Notes: generated by a model not told the origin, from the letters alone. A stretch of 6,705 nt of DNA from a bacterium (GCA_030621275.1 JAUXHY010000073.1:1-6705), one strand, 5' to 3'. Counted from the first letter of the stretch, positions 1 through 5,889 are shown. Made by a program: numbers and translations.

Positions 1-773
1 GTAAGACCTTTTACAAAAAACCATGTTAGTAAATATACAAAACCAATCAAAGCTAAATGAAAAGCCATAGGTTCCACTGCTTCGGTAGTAAGTGTTAATT
101 TACCTGCGCTAGGTAATGGGGCTTCTTTATAAACACCTATTCGTGTGTCGGTGGTAATGTCATCAATGCTCTTTATTAAATCACTTTTCCCTTTTCTAAT
201 ACCCCATTGAATTAATGCCATGCCACCGAAAAAAGCATATATATATCCTATCGCTGCGAAAGTCAGACCTACCAATCCACCACCTTCAAATCCCCATTGT
301 TCCCAACTATTACCCATCGCATAAGCGAGACCGGGTCCCATTCCAAAACCAAGCGGGAGCAATAATCCTATCCCAAGAAAGAGGTCAGGAACTAAAGTGT
401 AAAGAAGGATAAAAGCTACAACTAAGCCAATTATACCTTGTAATAAATAAGATGATAATGATGCTAACGCCTTACTTACCGGACCTTTTCCCCAATGGGT
501 TTTTTCCTGTCTTAAGCCGAGAGCAATAAAAGTTAGAGCAAGAAAATGATATACATATAATCCTAATCGTTCTGAGGGTAATTCAATTAGTCCTAATCCC
601 TGGGAACCAATTAGTAATGCTAAAAATCCGGCAATCAAATTGTTTGGTATTAAATACTTTTGAAAGAATTTAACATGCCGTCTTAACCATGTAGCAATTA
701 TTAAAAATGTACTTAGATATAATAAATCAAGTATTACATCTCGAAGATATACATCAAGGTCCCAAGGATTCAT
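1..773 (-). CDS. Sodium/glutamate symporter (GltS/ESS)-like membrane protein, 3' end cut by window edge
   Basis: This reading frame is open from an ATG at 771-773 to the window edge, giving 257 visible residues starting MNPWDLDVYL. The protein is very hydrophobic. Likely membrane segments lie near residues 12-30, 41-62, 70-87, 104-128, 131-153, 165-190 and 238-255. A glycine-rich stretch, PLGFGMGPGLAYAMGNSW (140-157), is followed by GFEGGGLVGLTFAAIGYIYAFFGG (split here as GFEGGGLVGL and TFAAIGYIYAFFGG, 161-184). This arrangement parallels the SGGHGT-type re-entrant region and following helix of the GltS family, which couples Na+ flow to glutamate uptake at the inner membrane. A polar loop (191-236) precedes the last visible segment. 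Family members are about 400 residues, so roughly a third is missing. The start is supported by a strong Shine-Dalgarno. Family assignment is from remembered motifs; the actual substrate is not shown, and another secondary transporter remains possible. Confidence 0.66.
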   Translation of the reverse strand, partial: MNPWDLDVYLRDVILDLLYLSTFLIIATWLRRHVKFFQKYLIPNNLIAGFLALLIGSQGLGLIELPSERLGLYVYHFLALTFIALGLRQEKTHWGKGPVSKALASLSSYLLQGIIGLVVAFILLYTLVPDLFLGIGLLLPLGFGMGPGLAYAMGNSWEQWGFEGGGLVGLTFAAIGYIYAFFGGMALIQWGIRKGKSDLIKSIDDITTDTRIGVYKEAPLPSAGKLTLTTEAVEPMAFHLALIGFVYLLTWFFVKGL

Positions 774-777
774 CTTT

Positions 778-784
778 ACCTCCC
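778..784 (-). promoter_or_regulatory. Strong Shine-Dalgarno for the GltS-like gene
   Basis: On the minus strand the sequence reads GGGAGGT, ending four bases before the ATG at 771-773. It is the best ribosome binding site in the window and fixes the transporter start. Confidence 0.8.
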
Positions 785-825
785 AATATTTGAAGAAATA
801 TAATTTGAATTATGATTAGTTGATA

Positions 826-853
826 GTATTTTTACTAGTATTAATAAAAATAC
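826..853. repeat. 9-bp perfect inverted repeat around the transporter -10
   Basis: GTATTTTTA (826-834) and TAAAAATAC (845-853) are exact reverse complements separated by 10 bases that include the palindrome ACTAGT. The candidate -10 (838-843) lies in the spacer. A dyad here could be an operator for a dimeric regulator of the transporter. The arms are almost all A/T, so chance is a real alternative. Confidence 0.4.
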
Positions 854-866
854 AAAATAAAGTCAA
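838..866 (-). promoter_or_regulatory. Candidate sigma70-type promoter for the GltS-like gene
   Basis: On the minus strand a TTGACT hexamer (861-866, five of six matches to the TTGACA -35 consensus) is separated by exactly 17 bases from TAATAC (838-843), a weak -10 with three of six matches. It lies about 65 bases upstream of the transporter start, after the terminator-like hairpin of the preceding gene, so it could drive the transporter independently. The -35 is persuasive; the -10 is not, and AT-rich DNA gives such matches by chance. Confidence 0.35.
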
Positions 867-884
867 TTAAACTGATTCCCAACT

Positions 885-914
885 AAAATAAATTCTCAAC
901 GGTTCTTGAATTTA
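885..914 (-). terminator. Weak rho-independent terminator after the acetyltransferase
   Basis: The minus-strand transcript would form a 7-bp stem, UAAAUUC with GAAUUUA (908-914 with 889-895), around a 12-base loop, followed at once by UUUU (885-888). It begins 12 bases after the acetyltransferase stop codon. The stem has only one G-C pair, so termination would be weak, but position and U-tract fit. Confidence 0.42.
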
Positions 915-925
915 ATTAATAAAAC

Positions 926-1510
926 CTAACGTGTCCTTTGCCAGTCAGAATCTTCTAAATACCCTTCAAGTTCTTTCCACATTTCATTTATATTACACCG
1001 CATAATTATAAGGTCTTGTTTTGTGCCTTCTAAATCTTTCACATAACCAGGTAATACAGCTTCTTGCTTAAAACCCATTCTTCTACAGATACTAATTGCT
1101 GATTTTTGTGGTTTCATAATTTTAATGATTATTTCTTCAACATTTTTACTAATAGCCAATGAATACAATTCACGTGTTATTAACATTCCCAAACCTTTTC
1201 TGCGATATTCATCTGAAACTAATACTCTAATTTCGCCGAAATGCTTTTTCCATTTTCTTTTTTCGAATTCTAAAAGTCCATCTGCAACGATTTTATCTTT
1301 AATTAGAGCGATAATTCGTACACTCTCTCCTGACTTTGATGATTTAATGATCTGTTTAACCGTATCTTTATCGGTTACATCCACTCGTAAATACTTTCTA
1401 TCTTCTTTTGGAAGAGACTTGAAAAATATAGTTAATCGATTCAGGTCTTTCTTTTTCAGTTGACGTAATACGATTTCTGTACCATCCTTTAATTTGACAT
1501 TTTTATTCAT
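926..1510 (-). CDS. GNAT-family N-acetyltransferase
   Basis: The 194-residue protein has the GNAT fold signature, so it probably transfers an acetyl group from acetyl-CoA to an amine in the cytoplasm. Motif A is clear: a beta strand EIRVLVSD (93-100), then EYRRKGLG (101-108), matching the R/Q-x-x-G-x-G/A pyrophosphate-binding loop, then the helix MLITRELYSLA (109-119). Motif B follows as AISICRRMGFKQEAVLPGYV (138-157). The N-terminus (VKLKDGTEIVLRQLKKKDLNRL) is the usual first strand and helix. The charged tail after residue 170, with NEMWKELEGYLEDSDW, lies beyond the core. An ATG start at 1508-1510 has an AAAAGG run about seven bases upstream. The gene stands alone between terminator-like hairpins. 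The acceptor, whether small molecule, protein or tRNA, cannot be told from sequence. Confidence 0.85.
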   Translation of the reverse strand: MNKNVKLKDGTEIVLRQLKKKDLNRLTIFFKSLPKEDRKYLRVDVTDKDTVKQIIKSSKSGESVRIIALIKDKIVADGLLEFEKRKWKKHFGEIRVLVSDEYRRKGLGMLITRELYSLAISKNVEEIIIKIMKPQKSAISICRRMGFKQEAVLPGYVKDLEGTKQDLIIMRCNINEMWKELEGYLEDSDWQRTR

Positions 1511-1513
1511 ATC

Positions 1514-1533
1514 TGTACCTTTTTATTGTACCT
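1514..1533. repeat. Direct repeat TGTACCT x2 over the acetyltransferase leader
   Basis: TGTACCT occurs at 1514-1520 and again at 1527-1533, 13 bases apart. The proximal copy contains the AGG that serves as the weak Shine-Dalgarno of the acetyltransferase. This may be a regulatory duplication or chance. Confidence 0.3.
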
Positions 1534-1623
1534 GCTTTAAATTTCTTACATTATTTCCTTAATTACTAATTAAACGGTATTAAACCTATAAAAGTGTAAT
1601 GAAAAATAGATTAAATAACAATT

Positions 1624-1654
1624 AAAACCAAATTCCTAAGAGTTTTTGGAATTT
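1624..1654 (-). terminator. Weak terminator-like hairpin after the lipoprotein gene
   Basis: On the minus strand AAATTCC (1648-1654) pairs perfectly with GGAATTT (1630-1636) around an 11-base loop. GG and then TTTT (1624-1627) follow. It lies about 35 bases past the lipoprotein stop and would end the receptor/lipoprotein operon. The stem is short and the U-tract is offset by two bases, so this is tentative. The rest of 1511-1689 shows no gene. Confidence 0.38.
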
Positions 1655-1689
1655 TAACTTACTTGAATGGAGTACAGAGGGTTGTAAAA

Positions 1690-2778
1690 TTATAATATAT
1701 TTTTTACGTAGATTGTAGTAATAGTCAATGAACCAGCAATGCCTAGGATTACGTCACCGTTTTGATCTCGCAAATTTGATAGAGCTTCATCGCGAAGGGG
1801 TAAACTTGAGATAAAATATTGACTGTAGTTATTATCAAGAATTGATACGGTTACTTGGGATAAATCGATTGGGAACATGCCTTGAGATAGGTTAAAAATT
1901 GCGTAACCTTGTTGGCCTGATTCGCTTGGAGGGAAAAATGCGCTATGTGAAAAAGCTATGGAATCATTATTAATAACTTCTCTAAATGTAAAATTTCCTA
2001 GAGAAACATTATCATCGGTTAAAAAATGAACTAAATTATTTTGATCAGAATTGAGTAATAGCGTATCAGCATCCCAAATTGTACCATCCATGACCAATTC
2101 TGCAGGTGGGAACGGTATGGTAGTTCCATAGATTATATTGCCACTACTGGTTTGAATTTGAAATTCATATTCCTTCCCAAATTCAATTTGAGTGTCTGCA
2201 TATTGATTCAAAGGTTTATAACCGCTGTAGGTATAGACTTCTATCGGTTGTGAGTCAATCCGATCTCCGCGACTAAATTCTTCAATTGTACCTGCGTTTT
2301 CCTGCCATTCAAATTCTGCTACTAAATTTCCGGAAGATTGTTCAATTAATATAACCGACGTCATTGTCGAATCATGAATTAATGGTAAAATTTCCGCATA
2401 ATCATCTACATGCGGCTCACCTTTATCCGGTACTCCATTCCCACGCCCCTCAAATGTTCCACCAAATCCGGAAACACCAATATCATCATTCAACGGTTCA
2501 CCTTCATCCCATTTGCCGTTACCGTTTTCATCGGTGTAACCGACCCAATCACCGTTATCATCCAAACCGTTGAATAAAAATGTGTCGGTTACTAACATTG
2601 TTTTATCAACGCGGACAACAGAATTCATAAAATCTGTCGGATTTAAAATTGCTTCGATACGCAATTCACTTATGTATGAACTGAAATCATCTGAAAAATC
2701 AGCAATGCTTAGTTTCTTAGTACAGCCACTAATTCCAATTAGTATCAATATAATCAGTATTTTATGAATTATTTTCAT
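1690..2778 (-). CDS. Outer-membrane lipoprotein, DUF4249-like, partner of the TonB-dependent receptor
   Basis: This is a 362-residue lipoprotein. A short basic start (MKIIHK) and a hydrophobic run lead to the lipobox I-S-G-C, with the lipidated cysteine at residue 19. No Asp follows the cysteine. The body looks rich in beta strands. Residues 69-128 form an acidic insert with DDNGDWVGYTDENGNGKWDE then GEP, and later GRGNGVPDKGEPHVDD; these resemble Ca2+-binding D-x-N-G-x-G loops. The C-terminal part (SLPLRDEALSNLRDQNGDVI, then LGIAGSLTITT) is reminiscent of DUF4249, a family encoded beside CPD-domain TonB receptors in Bacteroidota, though I cannot confirm membership. The ATG overlaps the receptor stop as TAATG, implying translational coupling. 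It probably acts with the receptor as a surface or periplasmic ligand-binding partner. The ligand is unknown. Confidence 0.72.
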   Translation of the reverse strand: MKIIHKILIILILIGISGCTKKLSIADFSDDFSSYISELRIEAILNPTDFMNSVVRVDKTMLVTDTFLFNGLDDNGDWVGYTDENGNGKWDEGEPLNDDIGVSGFGGTFEGRGNGVPDKGEPHVDDYAEILPLIHDSTMTSVILIEQSSGNLVAEFEWQENAGTIEEFSRGDRIDSQPIEVYTYSGYKPLNQYADTQIEFGKEYEFQIQTSSGNIIYGTTIPFPPAELVMDGTIWDADTLLLNSDQNNLVHFLTDDNVSLGNFTFREVINNDSIAFSHSAFFPPSESGQQGYAIFNLSQGMFPIDLSQVTVSILDNNYSQYFISSLPLRDEALSNLRDQNGDVILGIAGSLTITTIYVKNIL

Positions 2779-5162
2779 TAGAATTTAAATTCCACTCCGA
2801 GTGATGGGAAAAATGGGAACATACCGATTGCTGTAACTGAATCATCTTCTAAATCCCAATCATATAGTAATGTATTAAAATGATTGGTAACATTAATGAT
2901 TTGAAATTTGAAATTCCCATCCCAACCAAAAGGTGATATTTTACGAGCCCAACTCACATCTAAGCGAAGATACATCGGGTACCGTGCTGAATTTTTTAAA
3001 CCGGTTAGTTCAACCAAATTTCCATAAGGGTTGTTAAAAGTATTGCTGCCACCTGGACCCGAACTTGTATTTTGCGTATATGTATAACCAACTGTTGGTG
3101 TATATGGTCTCCCACTGCTATTGCTGATTGTAAATCCAAAATTATTTTTTTTGTTTAATGTGTAATTTGCAACAACATTTAACGTATGCGGTTTATCGGA
3201 TTGCGGTGCAAATATTTCACCAAACTCTTCGGTAATTTTACCATCGCTATTAAAATCATATTCCTGACGATTGTAGATATAAGAATAACCAATCCAACCG
3301 GTTAACTTACCTGTAGTTTTACGTAATAAAAGTTCAATTCCATATACTTCTCCGGTTCCTTCGATATAATCATCATTTAAATCAACCGGATTATTGTTGG
3401 GATTGTTTGTTAGAACATTATCATATGGTTTGTAATAACCTTCCAAACTTGCAAAATATCCACTACCAAGCCATTGCTCAACTCCGAGAATAAATTGCTG
3501 CATTGATTTGGCTTTATAATTTTCAGGAATCGGTTGCCAAAAATCTATGATATTTAAAATTGCGTCATCATCATTTGTTGTAAACAAAAACTGCTTGTAC
3601 TTACCCCAAGCTCCTTTTAAAGCCAAATTTTCATTTAATAAATATTTAAAACCTAAACGTGGCTCAAAGTAATATTTATCATGTAATTCATATTTTGAAA
3701 TTCGAAAGCCCCGCTGAAATGTAAGTAAGGGAGTAATTCGCCACTTATCTTGTAAATAATAACTAAGGATATAGGGTTTTTGATTTTGATTAAAAAATGT
3801 AATATCATCCATTCCAAACTTAAATTGCATACCTAATTGTTTAAACTCAAAACCGGTGGTAATAGTGTTTTTATTCGAAATATACCAATCCAATTTTTCT
3901 TTCACAGTCCAATCATTTATTTCGTTAAAAACGATAATCCGTTTAGTTTGTGTATTGCCTAATGAATCTTGTTCGGATATACTAAAATTTACATCGAATT
4001 GAAAGTTTGTATTTGCCACTGAGAGTGTAGAAAGAAATTTCGAATTTGGTACATAACGCCATTGAAGACTATTAGTATAATTCCCCCAATCCCAATCAAG
4101 ACAAATTTCATCATCGGATTCACCCAAGTTCATAAACAAAACATCGCGACCGAGGTAGGTAGAAAATGTCAATCGATTTTTAGATGATATATTATGAATT
4201 AATTTGCCTTGTGTATCCCAAAAATAATATTTCCAATCTACATCACTGGTATTTGGTTTAATCATATAATATAGTTCGGCTAACTTGTCAAAATATGTTC
4301 GCCGATATGACCACATCCATGAACCTTTATGGAGCGGTCCTTCGGCAAGAATTTTTGAACTCAATAAACTAATTTCCCCTTGTACTTGGCTTAAATCCCA
4401 ATATTTACCAAAACCTTTTCCATCAAATAATTTACCATTCTTTGAGTTGCCTTCCTTCGATGTGATTTGCAAAACTGATGATACTCGGTTTCCGAAATTC
4501 GCAGGAAAACCACCGGCGATGAATTCCGCATCGGAAATCGCATTTGCGTTAAAAGTAGAAAATACTCCGCCTAAATGGTAGGGATTATACAGTTCGATGC
4601 CATCCAATAAAATCAGATTTTCATCGGTACTGCCACCGCGTACAACTAAAGCCGATGAAAAATCATTAGTTGATGTTACGCCCGGTAAAAGTTGAAGTGT
4701 ACGGAACAAGTCAGCTTCAACAAATGCAGTGGCATTTTTTATCTCACGTAAACCAAGATTAATTCTACTCACTTCTACTTTTTCTTTAAAACGCTGACGT
4801 TCAGCAGTTACGGTAACTTCTTCTCCCGTAATTACTGTTGTTGAAAGTTCAAAGTCATGACGCTGATCATCATTGGATGAAATATTTGTCACTAATGATT
4901 CTGTTTTATAACCCATCATCATGATTTTAAGGTTATGCTCACCGGTGGGTATATTTGTGATTATAAAGTATCCATGATTATCGGATGCCGTACCAATGTC
5001 CGTTCCCTCTAAAACTACATTAGCATACATTATAGGTTCACCGGTAGAAGCGTCTTTCAAATAGCCACTAATTCGACCAAAATTGCTTTGGGCAAAAAGA
5101 CAGGTAATCCAAATAAGTAGGATTATTAGTTTTTTAGAAATTATGTTTTTTGGTATAATCAA
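2778..5162 (-). CDS. TonB-dependent outer-membrane receptor with N-terminal carboxypeptidase-like domain
   Basis: This 794-residue protein should be a TonB-energised outer-membrane importer. A signal peptide covers about residues 1-24 (KK, then LIILLIWITCLF, likely cleavage after FA). A CPD-like beta-sandwich follows (about 27-107): GRISGYLKDASTGEPIMYAN, then GYFIITNIPTGEHNLKIMMM and GY. The plug is at about 135-235, with LFRTLQLLPGV, VVRGGSTDENLILLDGIELY and FPANFGNRVSSVLQI. The remaining 550 or so residues are barrel, with alternating aromatic strands and the terminal GVEFKF ending in Phe, as needed for barrel insertion. An acidic loop, DFNSDGKITEEFGE (636-649), resembles a Ca2+ site. The start is TTG at 5160-5162: no in-frame ATG gives a signal peptide, an upstream stop lies at 5208-5210, and no clear Shine-Dalgarno is seen. 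It is the first gene of a two-gene operon. Substrate unknown. Confidence 0.9.
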   Translation of the reverse strand: MIIPKNIISKKLIILLIWITCLFAQSNFGRISGYLKDASTGEPIMYANVVLEGTDIGTASDNHGYFIITNIPTGEHNLKIMMMGYKTESLVTNISSNDDQRHDFELSTTVITGEEVTVTAERQRFKEKVEVSRINLGLREIKNATAFVEADLFRTLQLLPGVTSTNDFSSALVVRGGSTDENLILLDGIELYNPYHLGGVFSTFNANAISDAEFIAGGFPANFGNRVSSVLQITSKEGNSKNGKLFDGKGFGKYWDLSQVQGEISLLSSKILAEGPLHKGSWMWSYRRTYFDKLAELYYMIKPNTSDVDWKYYFWDTQGKLIHNISSKNRLTFSTYLGRDVLFMNLGESDDEICLDWDWGNYTNSLQWRYVPNSKFLSTLSVANTNFQFDVNFSISEQDSLGNTQTKRIIVFNEINDWTVKEKLDWYISNKNTITTGFEFKQLGMQFKFGMDDITFFNQNQKPYILSYYLQDKWRITPLLTFQRGFRISKYELHDKYYFEPRLGFKYLLNENLALKGAWGKYKQFLFTTNDDDAILNIIDFWQPIPENYKAKSMQQFILGVEQWLGSGYFASLEGYYKPYDNVLTNNPNNNPVDLNDDYIEGTGEVYGIELLLRKTTGKLTGWIGYSYIYNRQEYDFNSDGKITEEFGEIFAPQSDKPHTLNVVANYTLNKKNNFGFTISNSSGRPYTPTVGYTYTQNTSSGPGGSNTFNNPYGNLVELTGLKNSARYPMYLRLDVSWARKISPFGWDGNFKFQIINVTNHFNTLLYDWDLEDDSVTAIGMFPFFPSLGVEFKF

Positions 5163-5171
5163 TCGATTTAG

Positions 5172-5189
5172 AAGTTTATTAATAAACTT
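5172..5189. repeat. Perfect 18-bp palindrome just upstream of the receptor start
   Basis: AAGTTTATTAATAAACTT is exactly self-complementary (9 bp per arm, no spacer). Its near end is nine bases upstream of the receptor TTG codon, where a Shine-Dalgarno would normally sit. As DNA it could be an operator; as RNA it could form a 7-bp stem with a UUAA loop next to the start. The dyad is certain; function is inferred. Confidence 0.6.
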
Positions 5190-5211
5190 AACTTTATATT
5201 TTTTAATTCAT

Positions 5212-5278
5212 TCCTAATATTAATTCGTATTAATCATATTTATCATATTTATCATATAATTATGAATTAATATTAGGA
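5212..5278. repeat. 15-bp perfect inverted repeat with 37-bp spacer, upstream of the receptor
   Basis: TCCTAATATTAATTC (5212-5226) and GAATTAATATTAGGA (5264-5278) are exact reverse complements. The 37-base spacer carries the tandem TATGAT repeats. The first flanking base pair outside each arm does not match, so the arms are sharply bounded. Options are a paired regulator site, a transcribed hairpin, a very short invertible promoter segment or a small non-autonomous element. No recombinase gene is present in the window. Confidence 0.6.
5233..5256 (-). promoter_or_regulatory. Three TATGAT hexamers at 9-bp spacing (possible -10 cluster)
   Basis: On the minus strand TATGAT occurs three times at exact 9-base steps (plus-strand ATCATA at 5233-5238, 5242-5247 and 5251-5256), each five of six matches to TATAAT. 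They point toward the receptor gene, about 70-90 bases from its start. No good -35 lies 17 bases upstream of any copy. They could be alternative -10 elements or simply an AT-rich tandem repeat with the unit TCATATTTA on the plus strand. Confidence 0.35.
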
Positions 5279-5507
5279 CATACATTATTATTTTCCAAAA
5301 GGAATCTTAAAATATATTAAGAAAATTTTGCATCTCATCCTAATTAGACAATCCAAAATCCAAATTGTTAAATTTTCAATTTTATTGGCTGAATAATATT
5401 AATATAATTAACTGAGTAATTTATTTATTGTTTCCGGTAGCCAACAAATTGAATTATTTATTATAGTTTACTATAGATTATTGTGAGTGGCTTATAACCC
5501 GCTACAG

Positions 5508-5536
5508 AAAAGTCCCTTATGATTTTGAGACTTTTT
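5508..5536. terminator. Terminator-like hairpin in the intergenic region
   Basis: AAAAGTC (5508-5514) pairs with GACTTTT (5529-5535), and one more T follows in the plus direction. On the minus strand the stem extends to nine pairs with one G-U wobble (AAAAGTCTC with GGGACTTTT, loop of 10). No coding gene ends here on either strand, so it would close an unseen small transcript, shield the downstream gene, or be a chance structure. Confidence 0.3.
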
Positions 5537-5571
5537 AAGTATGATAATTATTTCTAATATTGAATGTTAGT

Positions 5572-5599
5572 TTTTCGCATAATGAAATTTTTACGAAAA
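5572..5599 (+). other. 28-bp dif-like dyad in the leader of the small gene
   Basis: TTTTCGCATAA (5572-5582), a six-base centre TGAAAT, and TTTTACGAAAA (5589-5599) form two 11-bp half-sites that match in nine of 11 positions as an inverted repeat. This is the 11-6-11 layout of XerC/XerD sites. The left arm closely resembles the XerC arm ATTTCGCATAA known from dif and pdif sites, but the right arm matches the usual XerD arm TTATGTTAAAT in only about six of 11 bases. An RNA hairpin in the 5' leader is an equally good reading. Resemblance only. Confidence 0.22.
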
Positions 5600-5876
5600 A
5601 ATTAGAGGGAATTATGAAAATAGTAGAGGATGGTACATTAAAAGGTACTTTTAAAGGATTTAAAAATAGAGACACAATATTCATATTTACTAATGGGTCA
5701 AAATGGCAACAGGATGAATACAAATACCATTATCACTTTTCTCATAGACCACATGCTAAGGTAATCGAAAAACCGGGCTATTTCGTGTTGGAAGTAGATG
5801 GAATGAAAGACTCAGTAAAAGTAACTAGGATTAGAAAGCAAGTGTTTGATAAGCGTTGATTGTTATTTCGCATAAT
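5573..5876. repeat. Direct repeat TTTCGCATAAT flanking the small gene
   Basis: An 11-base direct repeat occurs at 5573-5583, before the gene, and at 5866-5876, just after its stop. Allowing one base difference, the match extends to GTT(A)TTTCGCATAAT. The coordinates here span both copies and the gene between. A repeat of this length is expected by chance in AT-rich DNA over several kilobases, but the placement hugging one gene is notable. Confidence 0.4.
5614..5859 (+). CDS. Small soluble protein of unknown function (81 aa)
   Basis: I chose the ATG at 5614 because a good Shine-Dalgarno (AGAGGG, 5604-5609) lies four bases before it. An in-frame ATG at 5560 would add 18 residues but has no ribosome binding site and runs through the dif-like dyad. 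The product begins MKIVEDGTLKGTFKGFKNRD and has no signal peptide or membrane segment. It looks like a compact all-beta domain: alternating strands GTFKGF, TIFIFTNG, KYHYHF, YFVLEVDG, and SVKVTRI. A central cluster of aromatic and basic residues, KWQQDEYKYHYHFSHRPHAK (42-61 region), could bind nucleic acid or another partner; that is speculation. It vaguely recalls small uncharacterised proteins from environmental bacteria. It is transcribed away from the receptor and sits between copies of an 11-base repeat. The coding call rests on the ribosome binding site and plausible protein composition. Confidence 0.72.
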   Translation: MKIVEDGTLKGTFKGFKNRDTIFIFTNGSKWQQDEYKYHYHFSHRPHAKVIEKPGYFVLEVDGMKDSVKVTRIRKQVFDKR

Positions 5877-5889
5877 CCTTTTTTAAGGA
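5876..5889 (+). terminator. Small hairpin after the 81-aa gene
   Basis: TCCTT (5876-5880) pairs with AAGGA (5885-5889) around TTTT, 16 bases past the stop codon. The stem is five pairs and no T-run follows, so it is at best a processing or pausing signal. Another AT hairpin (AAATAAT/ATTATTT, 5911-5929) lies downstream. Confidence 0.2.

Larger units (their letters stand above)
5163..5613. other. AT-rich gene-free region between divergent genes
   Basis: These 450 bases separate the receptor (minus) from the small gene at 5614 (plus). Every longer frame on both strands is broken by stops, and I see no RNA gene. Starting from the receptor side it contains an 18-bp palindrome, a 15-bp inverted repeat with tandem TATGAT hexamers inside, small AT hairpins (TTCC/GGAA around 5293-5304 and TCTTAA/TTAAGA at 5305-5322), a terminator-like hairpin at 5508-5536 and a dif-like dyad at 5572-5599. 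It must hold the promoters for both flanking genes, but no consensus promoter stands out. Confidence 0.7.

Noticed and set aside
215..412. Plus-strand open frame of 65 codons
   Set aside because: It lies antisense to the well-supported transporter coding frame, has no ribosome binding site and its product is low in recognisable structure.
1125..1463. Plus-strand open frame of 112 codons
   Set aside because: It is fully antisense to the acetyltransferase, whose motif A and B are clear. The frame is a by-product of AT-rich codon use.
2364..2767. Two plus-strand open frames opposite the lipoprotein
   Set aside because: The first product is an implausible His/Pro-rich string and the second mirrors the signal peptide region. 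Both are antisense to a supported gene.
4285..4581. Plus-strand open frame of 98 codons
   Set aside because: It is antisense to the plug and first barrel strands of the receptor, with no ribosome binding site.
5234..5260. CRISPR-like or iteron array from the 9-base repeats
   Set aside because: Only three imperfect adjacent units without spacers; far too few and too short for CRISPR, and no replication initiator gene is nearby.
5163..5613. tRNA or structured riboswitch in the gene-free region
   Set aside because: I found no cloverleaf arms, no T-loop sequence and no known riboswitch core; only simple AT-rich hairpins are visible.
5535..5723. Minus-strand open frame of 62 codons
   Set aside because: It is antisense to the 81-aa gene, which has the better start and composition. 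No Shine-Dalgarno precedes it.
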